From Marsupella aquatica (lineage: Eukaryota; Marchantiophyta), in assembly GCA_973895155.1 (NCBI GenBank), contig OZ316893.1, positions 6,014,001 to 6,078,000 on the forward strand: a DNA stretch of 64,000 bases. The letters run 5' to 3'. Made by a program: the position numbers and the translations under genes. Positions 1 through 11,810 of the stretch are shown one piece after another. Below the pieces are notes generated by a model. That model was given only the letters and a program-made list of their open reading frames with translations, searched no databases and was not told where the DNA came from. Every line of letters begins with the position of its first letter. Positions within the stretch are counted from its first letter, which is position 1.

Positions 1-111
1 CACTGGCATGGGCGCATCATAGAATGGTTGTCACTCACACAATCATACATGACTCCTGCCTAGACTGAGAGAGCCATGAAATCTTACACAAAATCAAGAC
101 CTGTACTATAA

Positions 112-480
112 TAGCTGGCGTTAATAGAGTCTAGTTCTCAACTATAGTTAGTTTGGCTTTACTAGGATGTTAACCTTAGATTAGTCAGAGATAAAATTCA
201 ACTAGGCCCACACATCTCAGTCTCCTTGGGTAACTGATATAGGCTGAAGGAAGAGCAATCCTTCCTCATTTTTAACATGTATCTCTCATACTATGATCCA
301 TAAAGAGTTTCTCAATTGTGTCTTTATGGTTTAGTGTGAGATTGGGTGCACTGTCATGTTCTGTTTCTGTGCGCCCGGTGACCCACCCCCACACCAATTT
401 TTGCTTACCAGGCTGACTTGCTCTTCTTTGATCCCAAATAGAGGTGAGTACATTCAAACCCACAACCATTCCACTTATTC
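112..480 (+). repeat. Diverged LTR-like dispersed repeat, copy 1
   Basis: This stretch resembles 49,813-50,120 in order and wording: a shared block around ctcaactatagttagtttgg, then 'aggcccacacat', then a block with 'gtgtgagattg'. The second copy begins with TGTTAG-like sequence, as do many Copia LTRs, so these are probably fragments or solo LTRs of one old Copia family. No target duplication was found here, and the ends are approximate. The rest of 1-800 shows no gene I can support. Confidence 0.4.
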
Positions 481-1090
481 CCATTCAATTGGTTTTGAGT
501 GACTCCTGTTTGCTCTATTTTCAGAGCATATGGCCATGTTTTCCACCTCCACCCCATCACCTTAAGTTGCACCCCCAAAGCCCAGGCCTAGTGACTTCAC
601 TCTAGCCCAGACCCTGAACAGTAGGTTCACATCTCAATTTAGATTTTGTCAAGCAATATAATATGGGTGACTGCCAGCCTATTTCCTACTACTGAATGTT
701 TAACTACCATCAGATCTTCCTAAGGATATGGAAAACCCTTAGATCTTCCTAGATCGGGCGAATGAAACACAGCCACATGTGTTAATCTGGCGTAATCGCC
801 TCGGTTTTTCAGTTGGTGTTCCGCCATTTGTATGTAGCCAGAGCATCTCGTAGGCAAGGTGTACGCGATCGAATTTCGCCCACAAAAAGAATGGAGTGGA
901 CGAAGAAGAAAACCGCGAAATGGGCCCCGAAATTTGGATTACAGAAGTAGAAGGAAATCAGCCGTGAGCGACGAGGCTTTGCTTTCGGCCAAGCAGAGCA
1001 GAGCCGGAGCTTTATCATTTCGTTGCAGCTGTTGTTGTTGATCTTGTTGCAGATGGCCGCGGTTTCAGCTACTATCGTCGGTGCTCTGAC

Positions 1091-1113
1091 GGAAGGAAGG
1101 AAGGAAGGAAGGA
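1091..1113 (+). repeat. (GGAA)n microsatellite in the 5' leader region
   Basis: About 5.7 perfect GGAA units lie some 90 bases upstream of the start codon at 1205. They probably sit in the untranslated leader or core promoter of the membrane-protein gene. Confidence 0.8.
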
Positions 1114-1204
1114 GCGATTGTTCACCTATAGCCCTCACTAGCTTAGGAATCTCTTGACATTTCAGACGTCGACGATTCGGCTCTGTGTTGTGCGGGGCTC
1201 AACG

Positions 1205-3431
1205 ATGGCGAGTCAGTCCAATGTCTGTTCGTTCAGCAGCTCTTGTCTAGGAAACCAGTCGCAGCTCAGTCAATTCAGCTTTGCTTACGCCAATTCAGGT
1301 CAGAATCTGTGGCAGTCCAAGGATTTGCCGCCGTTGAGGAGAATGGAGACAAAACTTAGGGCTGAAAGAATTACAAGGAGACCGCGAAGGGAAGGTTTCG
1401 AGAGCTGGCAGAATTCGGATAGGGAAGACTACGAGGAGCTTGACGGCACGAGTAGTTGGGATGCCAATGCCGAGAACATTCGTAGGCGAAGATCCAAGAG
1501 GATGTATTACTCTAGACCAGAGGAAGAGGATGATGAGCCGTCCCCGTCCATGCGAGAGAGAGACAATATATCTGATAATTCTAGGTCGGACTACGACGCA
1601 AATGATAGGTCTGGAAATAGCCGTTGGGACTTTGGGACGAGTAGCAAGTATGGCAATAAGGATTGGGATTATGAGACGGAACCCAACAGGGCCCAAACAA
1701 AAGCCAAAGGTTGGCAATGGTGGTTTGCTGACAACAGTGATGACGCTTATGGGGAGGACGACGGTTATGAAGAGGAAGATAATTGGCTCTCGTGGCTGAA
1801 TGTGGATGTCAAAGATGTAAGATTTCTGTCCCGTCCTCGTCCTGTTTAGTAAGGCAGTTTAATTGTATCGCTGTCTAGGTTATCCCGTGTGGATGAGGCA
1901 TTCTGGCTTACAAATTCACATGTTCCAAACTTGAAGTCATGGCTACAAACCGACTATTTGTGCTACCTATAATTCTTACTCTGTGCTAAGTTGCTGCTTT
2001 GGCTCTAATCGCTCGTCCAGTGGAGTCTGTCGGCCCAATACACCAACTGTTGGTTCCCTCCTCGCTAGTGGATAAGGCTCAAGCCTTAGCTAGTGACATG
2101 TCCCGGATGGAGGACCCATTTTGCTGCCTAAGAGGCTAGGAATAAAATATTGGACACGCCCAATCAGAGCTGCATCCACCTGCATAGGCTGGTTTGCAAA
2201 TTCCTAATCGCAAACATCCAAAGTGAAACAGTGCCTACCTGGACATAGCCTACGGACAATAAGTGCAGTCTGAGGTACTAGTGAATCCTAGTACTGTATG
2301 GAGAACTCTCAACCTATCGTCCATTCTTTACAAGATTTCCGAGGAGCGAATTGTCCAACCCGCTGATAAACTTACCTTCTCAGATCTTGGATCTGCCAAT
2401 ACTGTAGTTGCAGAATCAGAGAAATTGCTACCTCATGATCACTGAAAGTCCGGAATTTTCCGAGAAACCGGAACTTTCTATTTCTTCGAATAGAACTACT
2501 GAACCCATAGGTTTATTATCCCCAATCATCTGGTGAGATTTTCCTGAACTTCCTTCTAATCCGCAAAATCGAACTAAACTATTCTTACCTCGTTTACTGG
2601 CCGGTACAAAACTTATGGCTTTCTATAGGTATTGAAATGGGAGCTTAGACACAAGCGAAGGCCTTTGAGCAGGGTTTCCTTCCTCTTGCGCACTGCATTT
2701 TTTGCTTACCAATTCTGCATAATGTCAAGTAAGATGTGTCTAAGTCAAAGTTATCTCTTCTATTTGACGGTCAAATAGAAGTGCATAGTGTCAAATAAAA
2801 AGTATGTTTAAATCTAACGTTGCAGCTAACGGGGTCTCGGTCTCCGTTATTTCAGGCATTATTGCTTCTACGGTGGGGACTACCTGCAGCCTTTTTACTT
2901 TGCACTGCAGTGATCCCAGTGATGATAGGTAATCCCCTAATGCTGCTATTTGGGTTTACTATCTTCCCAGCTGTGGTCAAGTTCCTCAATCCACTTGTCA
3001 AGGATTTTTTCCCTTCTGCGGCTAACCCTTTTGGGAGTTCTGCCTCTACTCGCACAAAGAAGCGGCGTCAATCTGCTTCAGGAAATTATCGTAGGAGCCA
3101 GGATACACCAAAGTACACTGATTCTGCTTCAACGTATTCTCGTAGGAGCCAGAACACAGCAAAATACACTGATGCTGGCTCCCCGTCTGCGCCCATTAAT
3201 AGAAGCTACGAGTCTGATGGTCCCAGACAGAATGTCCCCTTCAAGACGAGTGACCTTGGTGGGTGGGATGATTTGATTGAAGATAGATATAGGAACAGTG
3301 CCGAAAGCCAATGGCCATTGCAGAGAACAGCAAAGTCAGGAAAGAAGCTTGCTAGGAGAGAGCAGCCATTGGTTATACGAATCATTCTAGCCTTCTTTCC
3401 ATTTCTGCGTGGTTGGGCTGGTTTATATTAA
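1205..3431 (+). CDS. Two-exon gene: predicted plastid-targeted membrane protein, function unknown
   Basis: Exons 1205-1816 and 2856-3431 join in phase 0 across a GTAAG donor and a TTTCAG acceptor, giving 395 aa. The start is the ATG in AACGATGGCG; an in-frame non-ATG extension upstream looks untranslated. The N-terminus is Ser/Asn/Gln-rich and poor in acidic residues, like a chloroplast transit peptide. A long charged, disordered stretch with Arg/Lys and Asp/Glu runs follows. Exon 2 opens with two hydrophobic segments (about residues 205-245: ALLLLRWGLPAAFLLC, then a Gly/Pro-Phe-rich helix). The tail is Ser/Arg-rich with a 17-residue duplication and ends in a hydrophobic segment. I do not recognise the family by name. 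The exon junction is well supported by the conserved phase and the hydrophobic continuation; the plastid location is inferred. Reading through the donor would instead stop at 1849. Confidence 0.7.
1817..2855 (+). other. Intron of the membrane-protein gene
   Basis: A 1,039-base intron with GTAAG at the donor and TTATTTCAG at the acceptor. It contains only short open frames (for example 2263-2445) with no recognisable features. A small extra exon cannot be excluded. Confidence 0.6.
3090..3191 (+). repeat. 51-bp in-frame tandem duplication within exon 2
   Basis: The block starting 'cgtaggagcc' at 3090 recurs at 3141, exactly 51 bases later. It encodes two slightly diverged 17-residue repeats (motifs RRSQDTPKYTDS and RRSQNTAKYTDA). 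Confidence 0.75.
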
Positions 3432-3734
3432 CGACCACATGTGAAAGCTTAATATAAATAATCCGTTCTTTGCTTCGAGTCTTTCTGTTCTCCTGATGAT
3501 TGAGAAGAAGAGTACATACTTCATGCATCCTTGACTACACTTGGATTCCCTACGTTGGCTGGCTAATTAGTCACCCTTCTGGGGGTACTTGTGTAGCTGA
3601 CTATGATAGAGGAGATCTGTGTAGACAAAGCGTAAATTCTGTATGGAATGAAGGTTACTGGTGGGTAACCTTTTGTACTCCATGCTCCTATTCTCATACT
3701 TGGTGCCGGCAATATACAATCTGGTAATCTTTTT

Positions 3735-4600
3735 CCAAACAGGATTTACTTATAATAAGCAAGGTCAGTTCTAGACTGTAACCCTCTACGTGAATGTTCA
3801 AAAAAGCTTCCCTATTTTTCCAAACAGGATTTACTTATAATAAGCAAGGTCAGTTCTAGAGTGTAACCCTCTACGTGAATGTTCAAAAAAGCTTCCCTAC
3901 TGCCACTGGTTAGTTTATTCTCACATTCGGGGCAAGGTCAGTTCTAGACTAAAACCCTCAACGTGAATGTTCAAAAAAGCTTCCCTATTGCCACTGGTTA
4001 GTTTATTCTCACATTCCGAACACATGGTTACAGCCTAGTATAGACTGTACCCTCTACCTGAATGTTCAAAAAAGTTTCCCAGCTGACACCGGTTAGTTTA
4101 TTTTCACATTCCTGACACAGGTTACAGCCTAGTATCACCCTCTACCTGAATGTTCAAAAACGTTTCCCAACTGACAAACGTTAGTTTATTCTCACACTCT
4201 GGACACAGGTTACTCTACCTGAATGTTCAAAAACGTTTCCCAACTGACAAACGTTAGTTTATTCTCACACTCTGGACACAGGTTACTCTACCTGAATGTG
4301 TTTATTCTCACACTCTGGACACAGGTTACTCTACCTGAATGTTCAAAAACGTTTCCCAACTGACAAACGTTAGTTTATTCTCACACTCTGGACACAGGTT
4401 ACTCTACCTGAATGTGTTTATTCTCACACTCTGGACACAGGTTACTCTACCTGAATGTTCAAAAACGTTTCCCAACTGACAAACGTTAGTTTATTCTCAC
4501 ACTCTGGACACAGGTTACTCTACCTGAATGTTCAAAAACGATTCCCAACTGACAAACATTAGTTTATTCTCACATTCTGGACACAGGGTAGAGCCTAGTA
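3735..4600 (+). repeat. Minisatellite with 73-bp units and a 73+43-bp higher-order pattern
   Basis: The array is built around 'gaatgttcaaaaa' followed by a variant of 'ttagtttattctcaca'. The 5' copies are longer and diverged (about 85-95 bp). From 4208 the unit starts fall at 4208, 4281, 4324, 4397, 4440 and 4513, so unit lengths are 73, 43, 73, 43, 73. The 43-bp units lack the same internal 30 bp, so a 116-bp pair has itself been duplicated. The array lies just 3' of the membrane-protein gene. Confidence 0.9.
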
Positions 4601-4610
4601 TAACTTGACA

Positions 4611-4765
4611 TTGGTTATCTTATATTAAGTAAACCAAAGAAGTGACATTGGAAATATTATATGGTTATCTTATATTAAGTAAACCAAAGAAGTGGCATTG
4701 GAAATATTCTCTGCTTATCTGATATTAAGTAAACCAAAGAAGTGATATTGGAAATATTATATTCA
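4611..4765 (+). repeat. Three tandem ~53-bp repeats
   Basis: Three copies of 'ttatattaagtaaaccaaag' followed by 'aagtgRYattggaaatatt'. Related single copies occur near 5150-5215 and 7420-7535, and the downstream block 'ggacctgatactcaccag' is also repeated near 7540. The stretch 4600-7600 is therefore a mosaic of local duplications. Confidence 0.8.
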
Positions 4766-5385
4766 GGAGTAGGGACCTGATACTCACCAGCCTGATCCTC
4801 ACCAGAAAAACTTTAAATCAACTAATCTGGTCCGAACACAGGGTTACAGCCTAGTATCACTTGCCCAGACATCTTATATATAAAGGGCAAAGGGAAACTA
4901 GAGTTGAGGTCTAAGCTTCTAGGGTGGAGCCTCTAGGAAGTGACTCTGGGCCCCACCATAATATATGTACATAGAAAGGAGTATGTTATGATATGTATAA
5001 TTGTTAAAATGATGGGGCCCAGACATGATGATTTTTAATCGTTCATTAATCTTCAAAGAATGAGAATAGTAACTATATTTTGTTGACACTTTTATTGTCC
5101 TATGGTCTATTACTCTCTTGTATTCAAGTTCAAACAACGAGTAGTTGGGGTTAGTTGGTTATCTTATAAGTAAACCAAAGTAGTGTCTGATATTGGAAAA
5201 ACTATATTCACATTCAAGGAACGGGTAGTCAGGGCTAGTTGGTTATCTTATAAGTAAATTAGTGCAAGGCCCCTTGGTTATTTAAGTTTGAAGTTATTAA
5301 ACTAAGTTAGAGCACATGAAGAGTTGTATACTGGAATAGCTTTGAATATGGAGATGAGGGGAAAAAAATAGATTTTTCATGGTAG

Positions 5386-5740
5386 TAGTCCATGCACAAT
5401 TCCCTTGGTACTCTCGTTCACCATACTTGTACTCAAATGTACTTCAGTATGAGAACTACTGTAGATTTGAGCCAAATGGATTACAGTAGCACTTGGTACT
5501 CCTATGTCCATAGATGCCATGCAAAATGTGTTATAGTCCATGCACAATTCCCTTGGTACTCTGTTGGTACTCCTATGTCCATAGATGCCATGCAAAATGT
5601 GTTATAGAAGCTGAAGGGTTTCTTACATTCCTTTGGTATTTTTTTATCCATAGTAGTTGAAGGGTTTCTTATAATAATTATGTTCCCTTGGTGTTCTTTT
5701 GTGGCCATGCAAAATGTTTTATAGAAGCTTAAGGGTTTCT
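5386..5740 (+). repeat. AT-rich minisatellite, left part
   Basis: Repeated blocks 'tagtccatgcacaattccct', 'atgtccatagatgccatgca' and 'gaagggtttctta' occur here. A block of about 95 bp at 5624-5720 recurs almost unchanged at 6832-6926, beyond the solo LTR, so the LTR landed inside a pre-existing array. Open frames here are spurious. Confidence 0.8.
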
Positions 5741-6831
5741 TGTCATGCCGAGGGACAGTGCCTCTTATGCACATCGGCATGTCCCTCGCCTGCCCGCTAG
5801 GTATGTAGTTAGTGCTAGTGTACTACCTGAGTTAGCGACATGTTCTTGTAGCAAGTCTGGGCCGTTCTTGAAGCAAATGTGCTTGTTAGTGTGACGCCAG
5901 GACTTTGCTTGCTTAGGGCATGTCTTTCTTTGTGGGTTTTCAGTTCTTCTTGAATCGCTGTTGACAGAGCTCAGACAGTGCTCGTCGGTTCCGTACACGG
6001 GATTCACACAGTGATTCGTTAGATGCTCCCGACCGATCTTGGCATCCCGCCGGTTGTCGATTCGATTTCAGTACAATTGTTTCTCTTACGCCTTTTATTC
6101 AAGAAGAACTCTTGAGATAGCAGTGAGGGGAAGAAGATTGCTTGTGGCGGTTTCGATAATTTCTGGTGAAGTCATTGCAATTTCTTCTACGAACATCGGA
6201 GCGACGAGTTGAAAGTTATGGATTTATGTTGTTATGTGTATACTTAAGTGTATACACATATCAATGCTCCCGAGGGGTCCGGAGTTCCTTTTCTGGTTGC
6301 ACCCGCGACTCCTTTGCTCCTTCTTATTGTCGCTGCCGATTGCTGCCGACCTGCTGCTGTCGACTGCTCGACTGCTTTTGGGGTCGTTTTCGCATTTCCA
6401 GCCACGGCTGCCGGCGAGTTTGCCTCGGCCACCTCGCGACTACCTCGCGACTGCATAGGACCGAGCCCCTATTACATCCTTACGTTCTCGGCCAAGTGAC
6501 TCCCCTCGGCACTTCTCCCTTTCGCGGCCATTTTTGCTTCATCTCGCCGCACTCTTTTGCCTCGCCGTTTCCCGATGCCGCTGCCAGCTTCCTGCCGTTG
6601 CAATTAAACAAGGGAGAGGGAGCGAGAACCGAGGGCACGAGGCCCTATGAAGAATATACAGAGGTTTACACCTCCACTACGTACATACCACTTCATTTGC
6701 TTTTTCTTGGCACTTGTGAATGTGATTGGACTTTTTCTATGCATGTTGGTTGTTAGCAGCTTGCACATATGCCTTGTCGGTGACTTGTATGTTTTCGATA
6801 CACTATGGCTACGATACTATATGTCACGACA
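5741..6831. mobile_element. Solo LTR (1,091 bp) with TTCT target duplication
   Basis: The element runs from TGTCATG to CACGACA, so its ends are TG...CA with near-matching inverted termini (TGTCATG against TGTCGTG). The 4 bases before it (5737-5740) and after it (6832-6835) are both TTCT. Removing the element and one TTCT restores 'aagggtttcttacattcc', a phrase present in neighbouring copies of the host minisatellite at 5617-5634. No internal retroelement region is left, so it is a solo LTR formed by recombination. Superfamily is not certain; length and termini suit Ty3/gypsy. The open frame of 196 codons at 6166-6756 has no recognisable motif and is probably not a gene. Confidence 0.85.
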
Positions 6832-7060
6832 TTCTTACATTCCTTTGGTATTTTTTTATCCATAGTAGTTGAAGGGTTTCTTATAATAATTATGTTCCCT
6901 TGGTGTTCTTCTGTGGCCATGCAAAATATGTTATGGAAGCTGAGGGGTTCTTTCATTCCTTTGGTATTCTTTATCTATAGTATTTGAAAGGTTTTTTTTA
7001 TGTTCCCCTGGTGTTCTTTTGTCCATAGTAGCCGAAGGGTTTCTGACACTAGTTACCTTG
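6832..7060 (+). repeat. AT-rich minisatellite, right part
   Basis: Continuation of the array at 5386-5740: 'cattcctttggtatt', 'ccatagtagttgaagggttt' and 'gttcccttggtgttctt' recur at roughly 60-110-base spacing with decay. Confidence 0.8.
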
Positions 7061-8679
7061 TTAAATGTTACAGTAGTTGAAGAGTTTCTTTTTACCCATG
7101 GTTATTCCAAGAATTTCTAACTTAATAGAAAAATCATACAATGTACTGAAAAATATTGATAATTATATCAATCATAATCCACCCAAAGGTTCCTTTCTTT
7201 CACCCTTTTCTTTATTTATTGAAAAGTTACTTTTCAGTTTTCCATTGTTGTACATTGAGAATGTCTAATTTGTTTGTTTTTTACTTGTGTCAAACATGCG
7301 TAGTCTTCTTTGGTACTTTTTGTATGGCAAACCGTTCTTGTTTGTGACCAATAGTGCTGATGTGGCAGCACGTGCTTCCAGGGATTTTGGAAAGAGCTTC
7401 CCATGGGGGTCTGTAACCAAAGAAGTGATATTGGAAAAACTATATTCACGTCCAAAGAACGGGTAGCTGCAGCTAGTTAGTTATCTTATAAGTAAACCAA
7501 AGAAGTGATATTGGAAAAACTATATTCAGGAGTAAGGACCTGATACTCACCAGAGAAAATTTTAAATCAAGGAATCTGCGGCCCAACCTTGCAAGGGGTT
7601 ATGAACCATAGCTTTCAATGAAAATACAAAATAATGCAGATTCTCAACGACATTTACAAGGGGCTATAGACACAGCGTTAAATTTACGTACAACCAGAGT
7701 ATAAACTAAGATGTACATTCAACCAAGCATTCAACCAGAACATATTAAACCAAAATACTTCTCAAATGTTCAAATGATTTGGTTTGTGGACAATAAATAT
7801 AACATAGTATATTAGTTTATGTTTATACTTATGTGACCACTTAGATTTAGCACGCAATGCTTACTATGCACGGGTGATAAAAATACGAGGGTTGAGCCCA
7901 GACTATGACTTTGGGCTTTTTAGTTCATATGCTTCAATGAAAATAGGAAAGAAGATTCACAAGGAAAGTTTACGCTTTGCCGAGGACCTACTTTTTTCGC
8001 ATCTTAGTGCAATTTCATTCCAATTCTGACTTACGATGTGGCACGTGTAGTATTCTTTCCCTTCGATTTCGATCACTGCTCGATCGGCTCATTCCTTGGG
8101 TGGGGAAGTTTCTGATTTTTCACCAACTCTCTCTGTAGACGCCTATGGCGGACTCGCTTCGCTCCGAACAAAGTTTAGCTCCAAATCTAGTCTATTCGAA
8201 GCACGCTATCTATATCTAATGTAGTCACAACACATTGGTGGTGGAAAAGTGGGGGAAGCTCCAAATTCTAGTCTATGTATCCTGAAGCAATCTGATCCAA
8301 AAGCGAGTTCAGGATAACATTTAGAGGGAAAACAAAGCACAAGCTTTCCCAGTGCAACAGGCTGCGGTACAATATGCAATATGCAGGTAGATCCGTCGTC
8401 TCTCGCGATGAGACTAAGCAGCAAGATATCAAGGACCTCAAATGTCCCGTCAACTGAAGAGACGGCTAGTTTGAATATATCGGTAAATTAGAATTGCCCG
8501 TGCGAACCCTCTCTCGTTGAGAAATGAGCATCCGGTTGAAAATCCATCATCTGTGGACGACCTCGTTCTACTTAGCACAAGAATCATGTTGATTGAATAG
8601 GTCTTATAGGTCGGCAGCTTCAGAATCACCTATGAGCAGCCTTAATAAATTCCATGACCAGGACTATCACTGCCCAAGT
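7061..8679. other. Intergenic, AT-rich, no gene seen
   Basis: This holds another copy of the 'aaccaaagaagtgatattgg' repeat (7420-7535) and otherwise unremarkable AT-rich sequence. The last few hundred bases before 8680 are probably the 3' untranslated region of the UGT gene on the minus strand. Confidence 0.6.
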
Positions 8680-10949
8680 CTAGACTTTCTTAGAATGATA
8701 TGGGACACGGGCACATATATCACGTGCTAAGTCATCAACCGCCCTTGACGTCGAGCCATCCTCGGCTACTGCTTCTGCGCACTTCCTTTTGAGCTCCTCT
8801 ACCCGTCTCCTCATTTCCTTGCCTTCTGGTTCCACCATCAACACCATCACGGCCCTCTCAACCTCCTTCCGAACCAAAATGTTGTCAGGTCCTGTCCGAA
8901 TTTCATCAGCTATCTTCAAGTTATCCACCAGGTACCTGCGGCAACATGTTTTCCCATTGCAAGTTATAAGCATATATCCCACCATAGCTCTGTCTGTCAT
9001 GACTGACCCCAGTAGGAAACTATTATTTGAGTTAATCTAAGAGTTGGTGCATCAGTGGCGACAGGAGGAGCCTACGAAACGAAAGTTCCTTACCTGCAAT
9101 TAAGATGCTGCTCCGCCCCTTGTGGCCATGCAATCATTGGCACACCATTCGTGATACCCTCCAAACATGAGTTCCATCCAGCATGTGTCAGGAAAGCCCC
9201 GGTGGCTGGATGAGCCAGAATCTCTCGCTGAGGAGCCCAGCCAGTAACAATGTGACCATGGTCACCTAGTACTCGGGCTTGAAAACCTTGGGGAAGCAGA
9301 TCCGTGATTGAAGAGATCTTCTCTTCCGGGCTGAATTTTCGTTGTGGAAGCACCCACAAGAAACGCTGTTTACAGCCCTCCAGCCCCAATGCAAGCTCAG
9401 ATACCTTCTCTGCAGAGAGTTTGGCCATGGTCCCGAAAGCGACATAGAGCACTGAAGAGGGAGGCTGGCTGTTCAGCCAAGAAATGGATTCGTCTGCAGA
9501 GTCTGCTAATTCCTTCACAACTGCAATGCTACGGAGCTTGGGTGATGCTGTAAACAAAGGACCCACGGGAAAAACCTTGAACACCTGCAGCGAAATCACT
9601 AATAAAAATCAAACTTCATTCAGAATTCTCTCGAAATATATGCATACATAGGAACTAAAAAATATAGCAAGTACAGGAGGCTCTAGATTTGAAGACCTTA
9701 TTTCAAGAATCAACAAGAAGTAAGTGGCAAAATCACAGCATAGCATTGAGTCAGTAGTGAAAGCCGCACCCTTCAAGATTACTGGGCTTTGATGCAAGTT
9801 ACCCACACAAGCATCCAGTTCAGCTGAAGTGTAAAGTTTCACTTCTTTGGGAAGGAAGCACCGTACCTTATTCTCTTCAAATCCAAGAGTACTTGGCTTA
9901 ACTGTGGAGTCAATAACCTTTCCATCCAGCTCGTAAAAGGTATTTATTACAATCCCGGCTGCTTGGCGCAGAACTTGAGATCTTTCCAGGGAAAAGTCAA
10001 GATACTTTCGGGCTGACAGGGTGACCTCGTGGTAACGCAGAGCAGGAAGACCATCGATGCAAACGGCTCCCTCGTATTTGGAAAGCGTGCCATCCGGGTC
10101 TAGTCTAAAAACATTTTGCGCAATGAGCCGATTGAATTCTTGCGTCAATTTCGCTAGAATTGCTCCAGAAGGAAAATAAACGTAAAACGGAATCTCCAAT
10201 TTCTCCGACACCTCCTGTTGCACCGAGAATTCTTCAGTTAATATTCAAGGCAAAATGCCGACTTGATCCGCTATTTTTGAAACTTGACAAATTAAATGCT
10301 CCATCAGAACGTGAATTTCATAGTCAGATGCAATTCTTCTACGTAGTGAGAATGGTAAACCCGTGAATGTACATCTTTCGAGCTTTCAAGGACAAAACGA
10401 AGAAGCTATCGAACGGAAAGCAGCTACTCTTACCGTTACAACAGATCTCATAGCAGCTACTCTTACCGTTGTAACGTACAACAACAGATACCGGCAGCTA
10501 CTCTTACCGTTACAACAGATCTCATAGCGTCAGCAACCCCAATTAACACATGTTAAGGAGAGCGTGAGTACCTCAGCCCAGGTTAAAAACATGTCTGTTA
10601 AGAGACAAGTGGGGCCTGCAATGCCAGAGCGCCTATCATGGAGCAGCTTCTCCAACACTGGCTTGAAAGACACTTCTACTTTCCTTGCATCTATACTAGG
10701 TATATCATTGGTTGGTCCCCAGGGATTGTGCAGTCCAATGAATTGAACGTTGAGACTTTGAAGTTCTGAAAGTAAACCGTTGGAAGAAAGCCCAGCTAGT
10801 AAGTCATCATAGACTGCACAGGTGATAGTGATACCCTTCCGAGCAAGCTCAGTCACGAGCCTGAACCCTGGGAGCAGATGCCCATGATGGGGGATCGGTA
10901 TGAACAGTAAGTGAGCTTTCTTCCTTCCATCTTCTTCTAACGAACCCAT
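8680..10949 (-). CDS. UDP-glycosyltransferase (family 1, PSPG-box), four exons
   Basis: Exons on the minus strand are 10949-10572, 10214-9867, 9584-9094 and 8935-8680. All have GT-AG borders, phases chain without error (0, 0, 2), and the total is 1,473 nt, 490 aa, the usual plant UGT length. The enzyme should transfer sugar from a UDP-sugar to a small acceptor in the cytosol. The N-terminal domain carries the catalytic-type His in HHGHLLP (His24) and an acidic partner in LLTDMF (Asp119). The C-terminal domain has a 44-residue PSPG box from Trp358 (WAPQ) through HAGWNS and GVPM to Gln401 (AEQ). HAGWNS replaces the usual HCGWNS. The final Gln favours UDP-glucose by family rule, which is inference. 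The acceptor cannot be read from sequence. Exon 4 must start at 8935 (RYLVDNLKIA); the longer open frame to 9000 is intronic. Start ATG gives MGSLEEDG, a common UGT-style beginning. Confidence 0.92.
10421..10527. repeat. Tandem repeat inside UGT intron 1
   Basis: Two identical 33-bp copies (10421-10453 and 10495-10527, starting 'cagctactcttaccgtt') flank a diverged middle copy. All lie within the 357-bp first intron of the UGT gene. Confidence 0.85.
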
Positions 10950-11810
10950 CGCTGGAATTGCAACACATCAAAGCAACAGCGCAAGGATCAACGTAAGACT
11001 CAAACATTCCAAGCGGAGTGAATCTCAACAAACAGTAGACCGCCACAATATTCAAGCAAAAGCAAAAGCAGAAGTAGAAGCGAAAGCACAGGACACCAGC
11101 TCTGGCCAATTGACCATGCTTTGCTGAAGATACACAAACAACATGGAGAGCTTCCAATCAATTACTTTCGTCCGGCAGCAACTTTGGATGAACAATTTGA
11201 TATTAACATCCGAACAGATATTCAGCCAATAAAATTGCCACCGCATGCAACCGCTTGTTGCGTTTATAGCTACCTAAAAGGTAGTTTTGATTCAATCGCA
11301 TCTACCTTCAACAATTGCACTACTCTGCAGCTTGAAATCCAATGCAATCAACTCAAAAAAAATCCACGTCACACTTGGGCTAACACCGGATATGGAGACG
11401 GAATGTATAATCATCAATCAAGCAAGTTACAAACTCAGCAACGAAACCTTGAGAATGAGAACGTACAGTCCTGTGTGGGAGCTTTGCGGCCCGGATGGCA
11501 ACTGGCTTGTGGATCTTCTGAATGAGCTCGAGCAGAAGCGCTCAACTGCGACCCAGCTGGTCATATTTTATATCTGGTCAGCTAGACCACCGAGGCCAAC
11601 AGCACTTATTGCATTGCAGGATGCTCAACTTGTTGTCCCCTCGCGCACTGGAATCTACTAAGCGCTATACAGAACAATAATGGCTTCCGAAGCCCAACAA
11701 CGGCTTTCAAAAGTACTCCATTGCCGGCTTGAAGACAAACGAGTTGGCTTCAAGGTGAACCTCAGTCTCCTCGCCTTTCACCTCCACGAGTGTTTATGCC
11801 CATTCTTTGA
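10950..11810. other. Upstream region of the UGT gene
   Basis: This probably includes the promoter and leader of the minus-strand UGT gene. A short A/G-rich run of agcaaaag-like words lies at 11054-11085. Two overlapping plus-strand frames (11121-11525 and 11287-11661, 134 and 124 codons) show no recognisable motif; I do not call them genes. Confidence 0.4.

Noticed and set aside
3735-4600. CRISPR-like regular repeat
   Set aside because: Units are contiguous tandem copies without unique spacers, in a plant context.
6166-6756. 196-codon plus frame
   Set aside because: Lies within the solo LTR, overlaps other open frames and has no motif.
8936-9000. Upstream part of the open frame at UGT exon 4
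   Set aside because: The acceptor at 8936-8937 gives the expected NCRYLVDNLK junction; the longer reading would insert unrelated residues.
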